Notes: a model not told the origin generated them from the letters alone. A DNA stretch of 64,000 bases from Arachis hypogaea (GCF_003086295.3 NC_092045.1:25300890-25364889); one strand, 5' to 3'; shown: positions 21,143 through 32,292, counted from the stretch's first letter. A program made the numbers and translations.

Positions 21143-22929
21143 TTGAAATAGATTGACAATGATTAAGTGAAGTGGAGATCTAGATCAAGCACTTTTCTTT
21201 ATTTTTAAACTAACACACTAACTGTTCGAGATTTTGCCTCTACTAACTCTAACTGCACTCAGGTTACAAAGTGCTCTATTTTAGTTTCTGGCTCTGTTTG
21301 TGTTTCTGCTTTTGTGACAGGAGGAAAGAGCAATGAATCCACACCTTTTGACCCTGAAACACTTTGGAAGTTGAGCAAGAATAAGGAATGTCAAGCTAGT
21401 GACATTAAAAGAGCGCTTGTTGGGAGGCAACCCAACCTGATGTAGTTTCTTTTCATAGCTATTTCAATAAAAAGGTTGAATAATTGGTCTGTATTGCAAA
21501 GAGCTAAGTTTGGTGTTGCACACCAAAACAATTTAAGGGAGAATGAAGGATTCTAAGTTTGGTGTTCCACCAAAATCTCATTTAAAAGAACATTCTCACT
21601 TCCTGCACAATGCTAGCTCCAAGCAGTCAGACAAATTATTCAACTATTTAACTGTTTTTTTTTAGCTTTAATTCCATAACCTTTAGCAAGGACACAAGGT
21701 TTCACATATGGTCAAATTGTTGCATAAGAGGCAGTGGCAAACACTTAAGTTTGGTGTTCCCACACCAAAATAAATCCAGGAACCACACTCAGTTTATGCA
21801 TACTAACCATACAATTAAGGGCTTGAGAAGCAAGCAACTTTGAGAATTATGCAGGACATGAGTCAACAATTGAAGATATTATGCATCCTAACTCAAAGAG
21901 AACACAACAGAAGGAAGAATCAAAAGGGTTGCAACTTCGAAGGTTGTATCTAAACTTAATCCTTGCTGCTGTGAAATGTTTTGAATCTGGAAACCATTGT
22001 ATGTCTTGCTAAAGTGTTTATCTAGTTGCAAGTGAAATTGTTTGTTAAGAATGCTAAATCTGCAAAATGCTTGTTATCCATCACTTAGCTGAATTTTGTT
22101 TTGTTTCCCGCATGCTTGAATAAAAGAGAATTGTTAGAATTGAAAAGAGAAATATCCAATGTTGCATAAGTAAGAATGGAAGTTAATGGTGGTATATGTG
22201 TTTGATTAAATGCATAACTCATGAAATAAGTGTTGCATAATATCATTTTCATTTAAGTGTGAGTTAGCTTGCTGTTATAAAGATTCTTATCAATAAAAGA
22301 AAAAGCCCTTGGGAACAAAACAGAAAGAAAAGGAAGAAGAAAAAGCCAAAGTGGCAAGAAAAACAAAGAATAAAGGTTGGACACCAATAGCTTGGACCCT
22401 AGGACATATGCCTGTGATGTTCTTGTACTGAGATATGCTTGGATGAATAAATTCTAAGGGGTATTTTAAAACCCGGTCACTTAGATCAACTGATTTGGGA
22501 TGGCCAATTGAAAGTCCACAATAAAGAGCAACTTAGATACAGAACATTTAGTTATCCAAAGAGATGCTGGGCATCAATGATCCTAGGAAGAATTAGTGAG
22601 CCATGTGTCTGTGGTGGAAAGATGTTGAGCAAAAAGAAAAGAAAATAAAGCCAAAGGCTATGCTGCAGCATTTGACACCCAACCTATTAAAGAATAATAA
22701 GCTTGTTAAGCTTTGTAAGCCAAGAAAAGTTAGCAAGGGAGTGAGTAAAAAGTGAGTATTATGACAGCAAGTTTAGCAAACCTTTGATGTAAAATGTATA
22801 TTATGCAACAAGAACAATAACTTGAGTTGTCATTGTCTGCATAAATACCCCATAGATCAAGTTCTGCTATCTGCATAATAAGGATATATAGTCTTTTCTT
22901 ATTCATTTCATTTACTCTTAGTTTTGATG
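21143..22929 (+). other. E4 internal region, non-coding
   Basis: No ORF longer than about 70 codons and no gag, protease or pol similarity by eye. It holds the hairpin TTGGG-AGGCAA-CCCAA at 21420-21435, preceded by TCAAGCTAGTGACATTAAAA. Three TAAGTTTGGTGTT copies lie at about 21504, 21555 and 21743. Confidence 0.8.
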
Positions 22930-22966
22930 CTTGCTTGGGGACAAGCAAGATTTAAGTTTGGTGTTG
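22930..22966 (+). promoter_or_regulatory. E4 hairpin plus polypurine-like tract
   Basis: CTTGCTTG-GGGA-CAAGCAAG (22930-22949), then ATTTAAGTTTGGTGTTG directly before the 3' LTR. The outer base pair is C-G where E1, E3, E5 and E7 have G-C. Confidence 0.8.
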
Positions 22967-23354
22967 TGATGACAAGTCATCATATACCCATTTTTCAAGC
23001 TAATTTCACTTGTTTTGATAGCATTTATGCACTTTCTTGCATCCTAAGTAAGTGATTTGGAGTGAAAATGCATAACTTCTCTAAATCAAGCAACCACCAT
23101 GAAATTAATGTTAAATCATGAGGTTTAAGCTAATTTTAATTGAATTTTAATTGATTTATAAGCCTCTTGAATTTAGTGATACTTGGAGTGGTTGTTTTGG
23201 TTTATTGTAGGTGAAGAAAAGAAAAGAAAAGGAAAAGCGTGGCCTAAGAAGTGTAGCCTAAGGAAGGGAAAGCGTGGCCAAAGTAATAGAAAGCGTGCCG
23301 CATGCAATGGGGGAGTCAACATTGCCCTCCACAAGGGCAGACTGCCCTCTAGGA
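22967..23354 (+). repeat. E4 3' LTR, truncated
   Basis: 388 bp matching the start of the 5' LTR up to CTCTAGGA. The remainder, its target duplication and E3 sequence up to the conserved hairpin block are deleted. Confidence 0.9.
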
Positions 23355-24027
23355 AGCGCTTGTTGGGAGGCAACCCAATGTTATATTTTATCTATTTTCT
23401 TTTGTTATTTAATGTTTTCTGTAGGTTGATGATCATGAGAAGTCACAAAATCAATTGAAAAAGCAAAAACAGAAAGAAAAAAGAAAGAAAAATAGCACAC
23501 CCTGGAGGAGAGCTTGCTGGCGTTTAAATGCCAGTAAGGCTAGCAGATGGGCGTTTAACGCCAGAAAGGGGCACCAGACTGGCGTTAAACGCCAGAAAAG
23601 GGCAAGAACTTGGCGTTAAACGCCAGAAATGGGCACCAGCCCGGCGTTTAACGCCAGAATTGGCACAAAGAGCAATTTTGCTCGCCACTTGGTGCAGGGA
23701 TGACTTTTCCTTGACACCTCAGGATCTGTGGACCCCACAGGATCCCCACCTACCTCACCACCTCTTCACAAAAAATCCTTCACCTATCAAATCCCATCTT
23801 TCTCTTCACCACTCACATCCATCCTTCAAAAAACCCCACCTACCTCACCATTCAAATTCAAACCACTTTCCCTCCCAAACCCACCCTTTGGTTGAACCAC
23901 AAAGCCATTCCCTTCTCCTTCATTTCTTCTTCTTCTACTCTCTTCTTTCTTCTTTTGCTCGAGAACGAGCAAACCTTTTAAGTTTGGTGTGGTAAAAGCA
24001 TTGCTTTTTGTTTTTCCATAACCATTT
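23355..24027 (+). other. E3 region between lost protease and ORF3
   Basis: Starts in the conserved block (TTGGG-AGGCAA-CCCAA at 23363-23378). Five palindromes lie at 23517-23657 with a ~31-bp period. A CCTCACC-rich stretch follows, then the hairpin/PPT-like module at 23954-23992. No ORF. Confidence 0.85.
23954..23992 (+). promoter_or_regulatory. Hairpin plus PPT-like motif before E3 ORF3
   Basis: TTTGCTCG-AGAA-CGAGCAAA, 8 bp perfect stem, then CCTTTTAAGTTTGGTGTGG. It ends 35 bp before the ORF3 ATG. Confidence 0.75.
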
Positions 24028-25151
24028 ATGGTATTCAAGGCCGGAGAAACCTCTAGAAAGAGGAAATGGAAGGCAAAAGCTTTCACCTCCGAGTCATGGG
24101 AGATGGAGAGATTCATCTCAAGGGTGCATCAAGACCATTTCTATGAAGTTGTGGCCTTGAAGAAGGTGATCCCCGAGGTCCCTTTTAAACTCAAAAAGAG
24201 TGATATCCGGAGATCCGACATGAGATCCTAAGAAGAGGTTGGGAAGTTCTTACCAACCCCATTCAACAAGTCGGAATCTTAATGGTTCAAGAGTTCTATG
24301 CTAATGCATGGATCACTAAGAACCATGATCAAAGTGTGAACCCGGACCCAAAGAATTGGCTTACTATGGTTCGGGGGAAATACTTGGATTTTAGTCCGGA
24401 AAATGTAAGGTTGGCATTCAACTTGCCCATGATGCAAGGAGATGAACATCCTTACACTAGAAGGGTCAACTTTGATCAAAGGTTGGACCAAGTCCTCACA
24501 GTCATTTGTGAAGAGGGCGCCCAATGGAAGAGAGATTCAAGAGGGAAGCCGGTTCAACTGAGAAGGCATGACCTCAAGCTCGTGGCTAGAGGATGGTTGG
24601 AGTTTATCCAACGCTCAATCATTCCCACTAGCAACCGGTCCGAAGTTACTATAGACTGGGCTATCATGATTCATAGCATCATGATTGGAAAAGACATAGA
24701 AGTTCATGAGGTTATATCTCAAGAACTTTATAAGGTGGCGGACAAGTCCTCTACCTTGGCAAGGTTAGCCTTTCCTCATCTCATTTGTCACCCCTGTTAT
24801 TCAGTTGGAGTTGACATAGAGGGAGACATCCCCATTGATGAGGACAAGCCCATTACTAAGAAGAGGATGGAGCAAACAAGAGACCCCTCTCATCATCAAA
24901 TCCCTAAGATGCCTCAAGGGATGCACTTTCCTCCACAAAACTATTGGGAGAAATTAAACACCTCCCTAGGAGAATTGAGTTCCAACATAGGACAACTAAG
25001 GGTGGAGCACCAAGAACACTCCATCCTCCTCCATGAAATTAGAGAAGATCAAAGAATCATGAGAGAGGAGTAACAAAGACAAGGAAGAGACATTGAGGAG
25101 CTCAAGCACTCCATAGGATCTTCAAGAGGAAGAACAAGCCGCCATCACTAA
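24028..25151 (+). pseudogene. E3 ORF3 (plant transposon-protein domain), frameshift and stop
   Basis: Starts MVFKAGETSRKRKWKAKAF. E7 begins MASKAG at the same place. A one-base loss near 24200 (AAGAGTGATATCC, where relatives read ...GARTATCC) shifts the frame; the core then runs from QVGILMVQEFYANAW through LTMVRGKYLDFSPENVRLAF, LVARGWLEFIQRSIIPTSNR and ARLAFPHLICH. A TAA at 25071-25073 replaces CAA in EEQQRQGRDIE. The protein would end SRGRTSRHH at 25151. The C-terminal third is a coiled coil. I see no signal peptide or membrane segment, so calling it env is not supported by this sequence. Confidence 0.88.
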
Positions 25152-26038
25152 GGTGGACCCGTTCTTTAATTTCCTTGTTCTTTATTTTCTGTTTTTCGAA
25201 AAAATCATGCTTATGTTTATCTATGTTTGTGTCTTGTGATCATTAGTGTCTTAGTGTCTATGCCTTAGAGTTATGAATGTCCTATGAATCCATCACCTTT
25301 CTTAAATTAAAAATGTTCTTAATTGAAAAAGAAAAGAATTGCATGAATTTTAAATTTTATAACAGATTAATTATTTTGATGTGGTAGCAATAATTTTGTT
25401 TTCTGAATGTATGCTTAAACAGTGCATATGTCTTTTGAATTTGTTGTTCATGAATGTTGGCTCTTGAAAGAATGATGAAAAAGGAGACATGTTACTGAGG
25501 ATCTGAAAAATCATAAAAATGATTCTTGAAGCAAGAAAAAGCAGTGAATACAAAAAAAAAGAAGGAGAAAAACGAAAAAAAAAGGGAGAAAAGAAAACGA
25601 AAAAAAAGAGAGAGAAAAAGAAAGAAATAAAGTTGTGATCCAAGGCAAAAAGAGTGTGCTTAAGAACCCTGGACACCTCTAATTGGGGACTCTAGCAAAC
25701 CTGAGTCACAACCTGAAAAGGTTCACCTAATTATGTGTCTATGGCATGTATGTATCCGGTGGTAATACTGGAAGACAGAGTGCTTTGGGCCACGGCCAAG
25801 ACTCATAAAGTAGCTGTGTTCAAGAATCATCATACTCAACTAGGAGAATCAATAACACTATCTGGATTCTGAGTTCCTAAAGAAGCCAATCATTCTGAAT
25901 TTCAAAGGATAGAGTGAGATGCCAAAACTATTCAGAGGCAAAAAGCTAAAAGCCCCGCTCATCTAATTAATACTGATCTTCATAGATGTTTTTGGAATTC
26001 ATTGTATATTCTCTTCTTTTTATCTTACTTGATTTTCA
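25152..26038 (+). other. E3 3' untranslated block
   Basis: No ORF. It contains an A/G-rich tract (25545-25630) and a block conserved in E1, E5, E6 and E7, from about 25630 (GTTGTGATCCAAGGCAAAAA) to 25960 (CCCCGCTCATCTAATTA). Confidence 0.8.
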
Positions 26039-26076
26039 GTTGCTTGAGGACAAGCAACAATTTAAGTTTGGTGTTG
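26039..26076 (+). promoter_or_regulatory. E3 hairpin plus polypurine-like tract
   Basis: GTTGCTTG-AGGA-CAAGCAAC, then AATTTAAGTTTGGTGTTG abutting the 3' LTR. Confidence 0.82.
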
Positions 26077-27731
26077 TGATGAGCGGATAATTTATACGCT
26101 TTTTGGCATTGTTTTTAGTATGTTTTTAGTATGTTTTAGTTAGTTTTTAGTATATTTTTATTAGTTTTTAGTTAAAATTCACTTTTCTGGACTTTACTAT
26201 GAGTTTGTGTATTTTTCTGTGATTTCAGGTATTTTCTGGCTGAAATTGAGGGACCTGAGCAAAAATCTGATTCAGAGACTAAAAAGGACTGCAGATGCTG
26301 TTGGATTCTGACCTCCCTGCACTCGAAGTGGATTTTCTGGAGTTACAGAAGCCCAATTGGCGCGCTCTCAACGGCGTTGGAAAGTAGACATCCTGGGCTT
26401 TCCAGAAATATATGATAGTCCATACTTTGCTCAAGATTTGATGGCCCAAACCGGCGTTCAAAGTCACCATCAGAATTCCCAGCGTTAAACGCCGGAACTG
26501 GCACAAGAATGGGAGTTAAACGCCCAAACTGGCACAAAAGCTGGCGTTTAACTCCAAGAAGAGTCTCTACACGAAAATTCATCAATGCTCAGCCCAAGCA
26601 CACACCAAGTGGGCCCGGAAGTGGATTTTTATGTCATTTACTCATCTCTGTAAACCCTAGGCTACTAGTTCTCTATAAGTAGGACCTTTTACTATTGTAT
26701 TTTCATCTTTTGATCACTTTAGATCTCTAGATCATCTTTGGACGTCTAGTTCTTAGATCATGGGAGGCTGGCCATTCGGCCATTCCTAGACCTTGTTCTT
26801 ATGTATTTTCAACGGTGGAGTTTCTACACACCATAGATTAAGGTGTGGAGCTCTGCTGTACCTCGAGTATTAATGCAATTACTATTGTTCTTCTATTCAA
26901 TTCAGCTTGTTCTTGTTCCAAGATATCACTTGTTCTTCAACTTGATGAATGTGATGATCCGTGACACTCATCATCATTGTCACCCATGAACGTGTGACTG
27001 TCAATCACCTCCGTTCTACCTTAGATTGGGTGGATATCTCTTGGATTCTTTAACCGGAATCTTCGTGGTATAAGCTAGAATTGATGACTGCATTCAAGAG
27101 AATCCGGAAGGTCTAAACCTTGTCTGTGGTATTCTGAGTAGGATTCAATGATTGAATGACTGTGACGAGCTTCAAACTCCTGAAGGCTGGGCGTTAGTGA
27201 CAGACGCAAAAGAATCACTGGATTCTATTCCAACCTGATTGAGAACCGACAGATGATTAGCCGTGCCGTGACAGGGTGCGTTGAACATTTTCACTGAGGG
27301 GATGGGAGGTAGCCACCGACAACGGTGAAATCCTATATACATCTTGCCATGAAAAGGAGTAAGAAGGATTGGATGAAGACAGTAGGAAAGCAGAGAGACG
27401 GAAGGGACTAAGCATCTTCATACGCTTATCTGAAATTCCCACCAATGAATTACATAAGTATCTCTATCTTTATCTTTATCTTTTATTCATACATCATCCA
27501 TAACCATTTGAGTTTGCCTGACTAAGATTTACAAGGTGACCATAGCTTGCTTCATACCAACAATCTCTGTGGGATCGACCCTTACTCGCGTAAGGTTTAT
27601 TACTTGGACGACCCAGTACACTTGCTGGTTAGTTGTGCGAAGTTGTGTTTATGCCATGGTATTGAACACCAAGTTTTTGGATTCATTACCGCGGATTATT
27701 TAAGTTGTAGTGATCACAATTTCGTGCACCA
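26077..27731 (+). repeat. E3 3' LTR
   Basis: 1,655 bp, TGATGAGCGG...GTGCACCA. It includes the degenerate internal PBS-like copy at 27667-27704. Confidence 0.93.
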
Positions 27732-27736
27732 AGCAT
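27732..27736 (+). repeat. Right target-site duplication of E3 (AGCAT)
   Basis: Identical to 14948-14952. E1 resumes at 27737 inside the next palindrome. Confidence 0.93.
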
Positions 27737-28576
27737 CTACTGGGGGTTCAACGCCAGTAGAGATAGCCATCTGGGTGTTCAACGCCAATAGAGATAGCCA
27801 TCTGGGCGTTAAATGCCAGATTTACAACGTCCTGGGTGTTCAGAAAAATGCCCAGTGAAAAAGGAGTTTCTGTCATTTAACGCCAGTTGAAAGCAACAGC
27901 TGGGCGTTAAACGCCCAGGAGAAGCTACAAATGGGTGTTAAACGCCCAAAACATGCAGCGTTTGGGCGTTTAACGCCAGGATTGTGGGGATGAGGTAAAT
28001 TTGTTTTCAATTCAAACTTTTTCCATTTTTTATGTTTCAATTCATGATTTCTTGCATAAACATGATACAAACTCTCATATTCCAAACTTCAATTCCAAAA
28101 ATTTTCGATCCTAATTTTTTAAATTCTTTTTTCAAAAATATCAAATGTATCTTAATTCATAAACACAAATCCTTTTCAAATCCTCTCCAACTTCTTTTCA
28201 AATCTTTTTCAAAACTCAATTATCTTTTTAAATTCTTCTCAAATCTTTTTTTTAATTAATTCATCATATCCTCTTTTCAAAATTCAGATTTATCTTTTTC
28301 AAATATCTTTCATAACTTTTCAAATTTAAAATTACATATTTTTCCCATCATACTTATCTTTTACAAATCATATCTTCTATCTTATCTTTTTCAAAATTTT
28401 TGAAAACCCACCCACCCTCCCCTTTTAAATCTACGTTCGGCCTCTCTCCTCTCCACCACAATTCGAAATTAGCTCTCCTTCTATCCCTCTCCTTTCCTTT
28501 CTTTTTCTTGAGGACAAGCAAACCTCTAAGTTTCGTGTGTTTATCCGTGATCACTAAGCCATACCCACTAATATCA
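27737..28576 (+). other. E1 palindrome array and leader of ORF3
   Basis: About eight palindromes lie at 27737-27978, for example CTACTGG...CCAGTAG at 27737-27760 and CTGGGCGTTAAACGCCCAG near 27900. An AT-rich TTTTCAAATC tract follows to about 28400. A weak hairpin and TAAGTTTCGTGTG occur at 28503-28540. No ORF of substance. Confidence 0.82.
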
Positions 28577-29709
28577 GGGCTCCTAAGGGAAAACAAACCA
28601 CTCCAAGAGGCAAGAAAGAGAATATTCCAAAACCACTTTGGAATCAAGGGAAGTTCTTAACCAAAGAACATTCAGACCATTACTACAAAATAATGGGTCT
28701 AAGGTTAGTGATCTCGGAAGTCAAATTCGATCTTAAAGAAGATGAATATCCGTAAATCCAAGAGCAAATTCAAAACAGGAGCTGGGAAATCCTAGCTAAT
28801 CCTGAAATAAAGGTGGGAAGGAAAATAGTTCAGGAATTTTACTTTAATTTGTGGCAAACAAACAGGCAGAGATTAGCTGGAGCCGCCTTCTATGACTATC
28901 AAACTCTCGTCAGAGGAAAGATTGTTCACCTTCACCTTGACAAAATCAGGGAGATCTTTAAGCTACCTCAGCTGAAGGATGACCCAGACTCCTTTAATAG
29001 GAGAATAATGAGAACAAATAAGGTCTTGGACGAAATTCTAGAGGACATATGCCTCCCTGGAACCAAGTGGACAACCGGCACAAAGGGTGTCCTAAATCAA
29101 CTCAAGAGAGAAGATCTCAAACCAGTCGCCAGAGGCTGGCTGGACTTCATTAGGCGTTCTATACTGTCCACTAGCAACCGCTCTGAAGTCACCATCAAAA
29201 GAGCAGTAATGATCCATTGCAATATGTTGGGAAAAGAAGTGAAAGTTCATCAGCTGATTTCTTGTGAACTTTACACAATTGCAAACAAGAACTCCAAAGA
29301 TGCCAAATTGGCTTATCCAAGCTTAATCTCTATGCTCTGTAAAGATGCTGGGGTGAAGATGGGGGTAACTGAGTATATCTCAGTTGAGCGACCAATCACC
29401 AAAAAGTCAATGGAAGGACAACAAGTGCAGGATGACCCCATCAAGAGGAGAGCACAAGAGTTCCTCCCAAAAATCCCTCAAATTGAATACTGGGAGCGTC
29501 TTGAAGCATCTGTCACTAAGTTGCAAGAAGCTATGGAACAACTGAAGGAAGAACAGCAAAATCAAAATAGCATGCTTTGCAAACTGCTTAGGGAACAAGA
29601 AGAGCAAGGGCGTGAACTGAGGCAACTGAAGCGTCAGAAGCTATCTCTTGAAGGGCCTAGCACCCCACAGATTAAAGGAGCATCCACCTCCCAAAATAAA
29701 GGTTCTTGA
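28577..29709 (+). pseudogene. E1 ORF3 (plant transposon-protein domain), start lost, one stop
   Basis: Homologous to the ORF3 of E3, E6 and E7 but clearly diverged. The N-terminal part APKGKQTTPRGKKENI has no ATG in its expected place (ATC). A TAA at 28753-28755 falls in DEYP*IQ. From the ATG at 28813 the frame is open: IVQEFYFNLWQTNRQ, YQTLVRGKIVHLHLDKI, PVARGWLDFIRRSILSTSNR and KLAYPSLISMLCKDAGV. A long Gln/Glu coiled coil (residues ~225-280) and a TPQIKGASTSQNKGS tail follow. Length to 29709 matches the 374-382 aa of the intact copies. Role unknown; the basic N-terminus and coiled coil suggest an RNA- or DNA-associated structural protein. Confidence 0.85.
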
Positions 29710-30715
29710 GTCCTAATCTTAGCCTTAACTTTGTGATAGTTGTTCTTATAGGAATTTACCTCAGAAGTTATATATGAGTAGTAGTAATTAGTATATCTAT
29801 TTTGATTTTATCTCCAATTAAGCTATAATTTATTTTTCTCATTATCATCAAACATGAATAAAATAGTAGATTTTTAGAATAAAGAGGCAATATTTTTTTC
29901 GAGTTCTTAATAAGGAAAATTCTAATTATTTATATATGGTGGCAATACTTTTTATCTTCTGAATGAATGCTTGAACAGTGCATATTTTTGATATTGAATT
30001 TTATGAATGTTACAATTGTTAGCTCCTGAAAGAATGATGAACAAGAGAAATATTATTGCTGATTTGAAAAATCATGAAATTGATTCTTGAAGCAAGAAAA
30101 AAAAAGGGAGAAGCAAAAGAGGTAGAAAAATCCAATAGCCCTTTAAACCAAAAGGCAAGGATGAAAAGGATCCAAGGCTTTGAGCATCAATGGATAGGAG
30201 GGCCCAAGAAAATAAATCCAGGCTTAAGCGGCTAAATCAAGCTGTCCCTAACCATGTGCTTGTGGCATGTAGGTCCAAATGAAAAGCTTGAGACTGAGTG
30301 GTTAAAGTCGTGATCCAAGGCAAAAGAGTGTGCTTAAGAACTCTGGACACCTCTAATTGGGGACTTTAGCAAAGCTAAGTCACAATCTGAAAAGGTTCAC
30401 CCAGTTATGTGTCTGTGGCATTTATGTATCCGGTGGTAATATTGGAAAACAAAGTGTTTAGGGCTACGGCCAAGACTCATAAAGTAGCTTTGTTCAAGAA
30501 TCAACATACTAAACTAGGAGAATTAATAATACTATCTGAAATCTGAGTTTCTATGGATGCCAATCATTCTAAATTTCAACAGATAAAGTGAGATGCCAAA
30601 ACTGTTCAGAAGCAAAAAGCTACTAGTCCCGCTCATCTAATTAGAGTCTAAGCTTCACTTAAACTCTGAGATATTATTGCTTCTTGATTTCTTTTTATCC
30701 TATTTTATTTATCTA
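29710..30715 (+). other. E1 3' untranslated block
   Basis: No ORF. Carries the conserved 3' block (GTCGTGATCCAAGGCAAAAG near 30307 to CCCGCTCATCTAATTAG near 30650). An additional upstream stretch (GGATCCAAGGCTTTGAGCAT near 30169) is otherwise kept only in E6. Confidence 0.75.
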
Positions 30716-30753
30716 GTTGCTTGGGGACAAGCAACAGTTTAAGTTTGATGTTG
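30716..30753 (+). promoter_or_regulatory. E1 hairpin plus polypurine-like tract
   Basis: GTTGCTTG-GGGA-CAAGCAAC, then AGTTTAAGTTTGATGTTG directly before the 3' LTR, one base different from the consensus TAAGTTTGGTGTTG. Confidence 0.8.
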
Positions 30754-32292
30754 TGATGAGCGGATATTTATACGCTTTTTGGGGGTAATTTCATATAGAT
30801 TTTAGTATGTTATAGTTAGTTTTTAGTATATTTTTATTAGTTTTTAGGCAAAATTCATAATTCTAGACTTTACTATGACTTTTTGTGTTTTTCTATGATT
30901 TCAGGTATTTTCTGGCTGAAATTGAGGGAGCTGAGCAAAAATCTGATTCAGGCTGAAAAAGGACTGTTGATGCTGTTGGATTCTAACCTCCCTGCACTCG
31001 AAATGGATTTTTTGGAGCTACAAGAATCCAATTGGTGTGCTCTCAATTGGGTTGGAAAGTAGACATCCAGGGATTTCAAGCAATATATAATAGTCTATAC
31101 TTTGCCCGAAGATAAATGACGTAAACTGGCGTTTAACACTAGTTCCATGTTACATTCTGGCGTTTAACGCCAGAAACAGGTTGCAAGTTGGAGTTAAATG
31201 CCAGAAACAGGTTACAACCTAAAGTTTAACTCCAAAAACAGCCCAGGCACGTAAGAAGCTTAAGTCTCAGTCCCAGCACACACCAAGTGGATCCCAGAAG
31301 TGGATTTCTGCACTATCCATCTTAGTTTACTCATTTTCTGTAAACCTAGTTCACTAGTTTAGTATTTATACAACTTTTAAAGACTTATTTTATATCTCAT
31401 GACATTTTAGATTTGAACTTTGTACTCTTTGATGGCATGAGTCTCTAAACTCCATTATTGGGGGTGAGGAGCTTTGCAGCTTCATGATGAATTAATGCAA
31501 TTATTTCTGTTTCCTATTCAAACACGCTTGTTTCTATCTAAGATATTCATTCGCGCTTCAATATGAAGAAGGTGATGATCCGTGACACTCATCACCATTC
31601 TCAACCTATGAACGCGTGCCTGACAACCACCTCCGTTCTACATTAGATTGAATGAGTATCTCTTAGATTCCTTAATCAGAGTCTTCGTGGTATAAGCTAG
31701 AATCCATTGGCAGCATCCTTGAGAATCCGGAAAGTCTAAAGCTTGTCTATGGTATTTCGAGTAGGATTCAGGGATTGGATGACTGTGACGAGCTTTAAAC
31801 TCATGGGTGTTAGGTGTAGTGACAGACGCAAAAGGATCAATGGATCCTATTCTGACATGATCAAGAATCGACAGATGATTAGACGTGCGGTGACCGCGCA
31901 CCTGGACTATTTTCACTGAAAGGACGAATGGTAGCCATTGACAATGGTGATCACCAACACACAGCTTGCCATAGAAGGAACCTTGCGTGCGTGAAGAAGA
32001 TGACAGTAGGAAAGCAGAGATTCAGAAGACAAAGCATCTCCAAAACTCCAACACATTCTCCATTACAGCGTAACCATTACTCTTTTCATGCTCTTTCACT
32101 TTTTACAACTGAAACTAAAGAACCCTATCAGTATCCTGACTAAGAATAATAAAATAACCATAGCTTGCTTCAAGCTAACAATCTCTGTGGGATTCGACCC
32201 TTACTCACGTAAGGTATTACTTGGACGACCCAATGCACTTGCTGGTTAGTTGTGCGAAATTACATAGTGTGAGTGTGATTTTTCGTGCACCA
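30754..32292 (+). repeat. E1 3' LTR
   Basis: 1,539 bp, TGATGAGCGGATATTTATAC...GTGCACCA. It lacks the internal PBS-like copy seen in E3, E6 and E7. The U5 hairpin CCTTAC-TCAC-GTAAGG is at 32199-32214. The next five bases, ATCAC (32293-32297), should be its target duplication; the partner lies outside the window. Confidence 0.88.

Larger units (their letters stand above)
18969..23354 (+). mobile_element. E4: LARD-like non-coding LTR element, 3' LTR truncated
   Basis: The 5' LTR, ~2.15 kb, starts TGATGACAAGTCATCATA. It is followed by a perfect tRNA-Asp PBS, 1.8 kb of non-coding internal sequence, a hairpin plus PPT and the first 388 bp of the 3' LTR. The two LTRs differ at only about two positions over those 388 bp, so insertion was recent. 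At 23353-23354 the LTR passes directly into E3 sequence downstream of protease. The LTRs are unrelated to those of E1/E3, yet the internal signals (PBS, TTGGG-AGGCAA-CCCAA block, hairpin-PPT) are of the same type. No coding remnant is seen; transposition must have used proteins from elsewhere. Confidence 0.88.
14953..27731 (+). mobile_element. E3: non-autonomous FIDEL-like element in E1, interrupted by E4
   Basis: LTRs 14953-16605 and 26077-27731 with target duplication AGCAT. Internal features are a tRNA-Asp PBS, a long leader with two TAAGTTTGGTGT copies and a palindrome array, a truncated gag, E4, a second palindrome array, a hairpin/PPT-like module, a damaged ORF3, a conserved 3' block and the PPT. 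No RT, RNase H or integrase remnant is visible. I counted about 35 LTR differences (about 2%), the oldest FIDEL-like pair here. The insertion point is in the palindrome array of E1, the same sequence class E3 itself carries. Confidence 0.93.
1..32292 (+). mobile_element. E1: pol-bearing Athila/FIDEL-like Ty3/gypsy element, 5' truncated by the window edge
   Basis: Segments of E1 are 1-2331, 13469-14947, 27737-30753 (internal) and 30754-32292 (3' LTR). The gaps are filled by E2 and E3, each flanked by a target duplication, so the E1 segments join cleanly. Order is protease, RT, RNase H, integrase, a conserved hairpin block, a palindrome array, ORF3, a polypurine-like tract and the LTR. Integrase after RT identifies Ty3/gypsy; an extra ORF after pol and a tRNA-Asp primer in its relatives point to the Athila branch. 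The 5' LTR and gag lie left of the window. The coding part has several stops, so this copy is dead. It is the only member of this LTR family here that carries pol. Confidence 0.88.
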
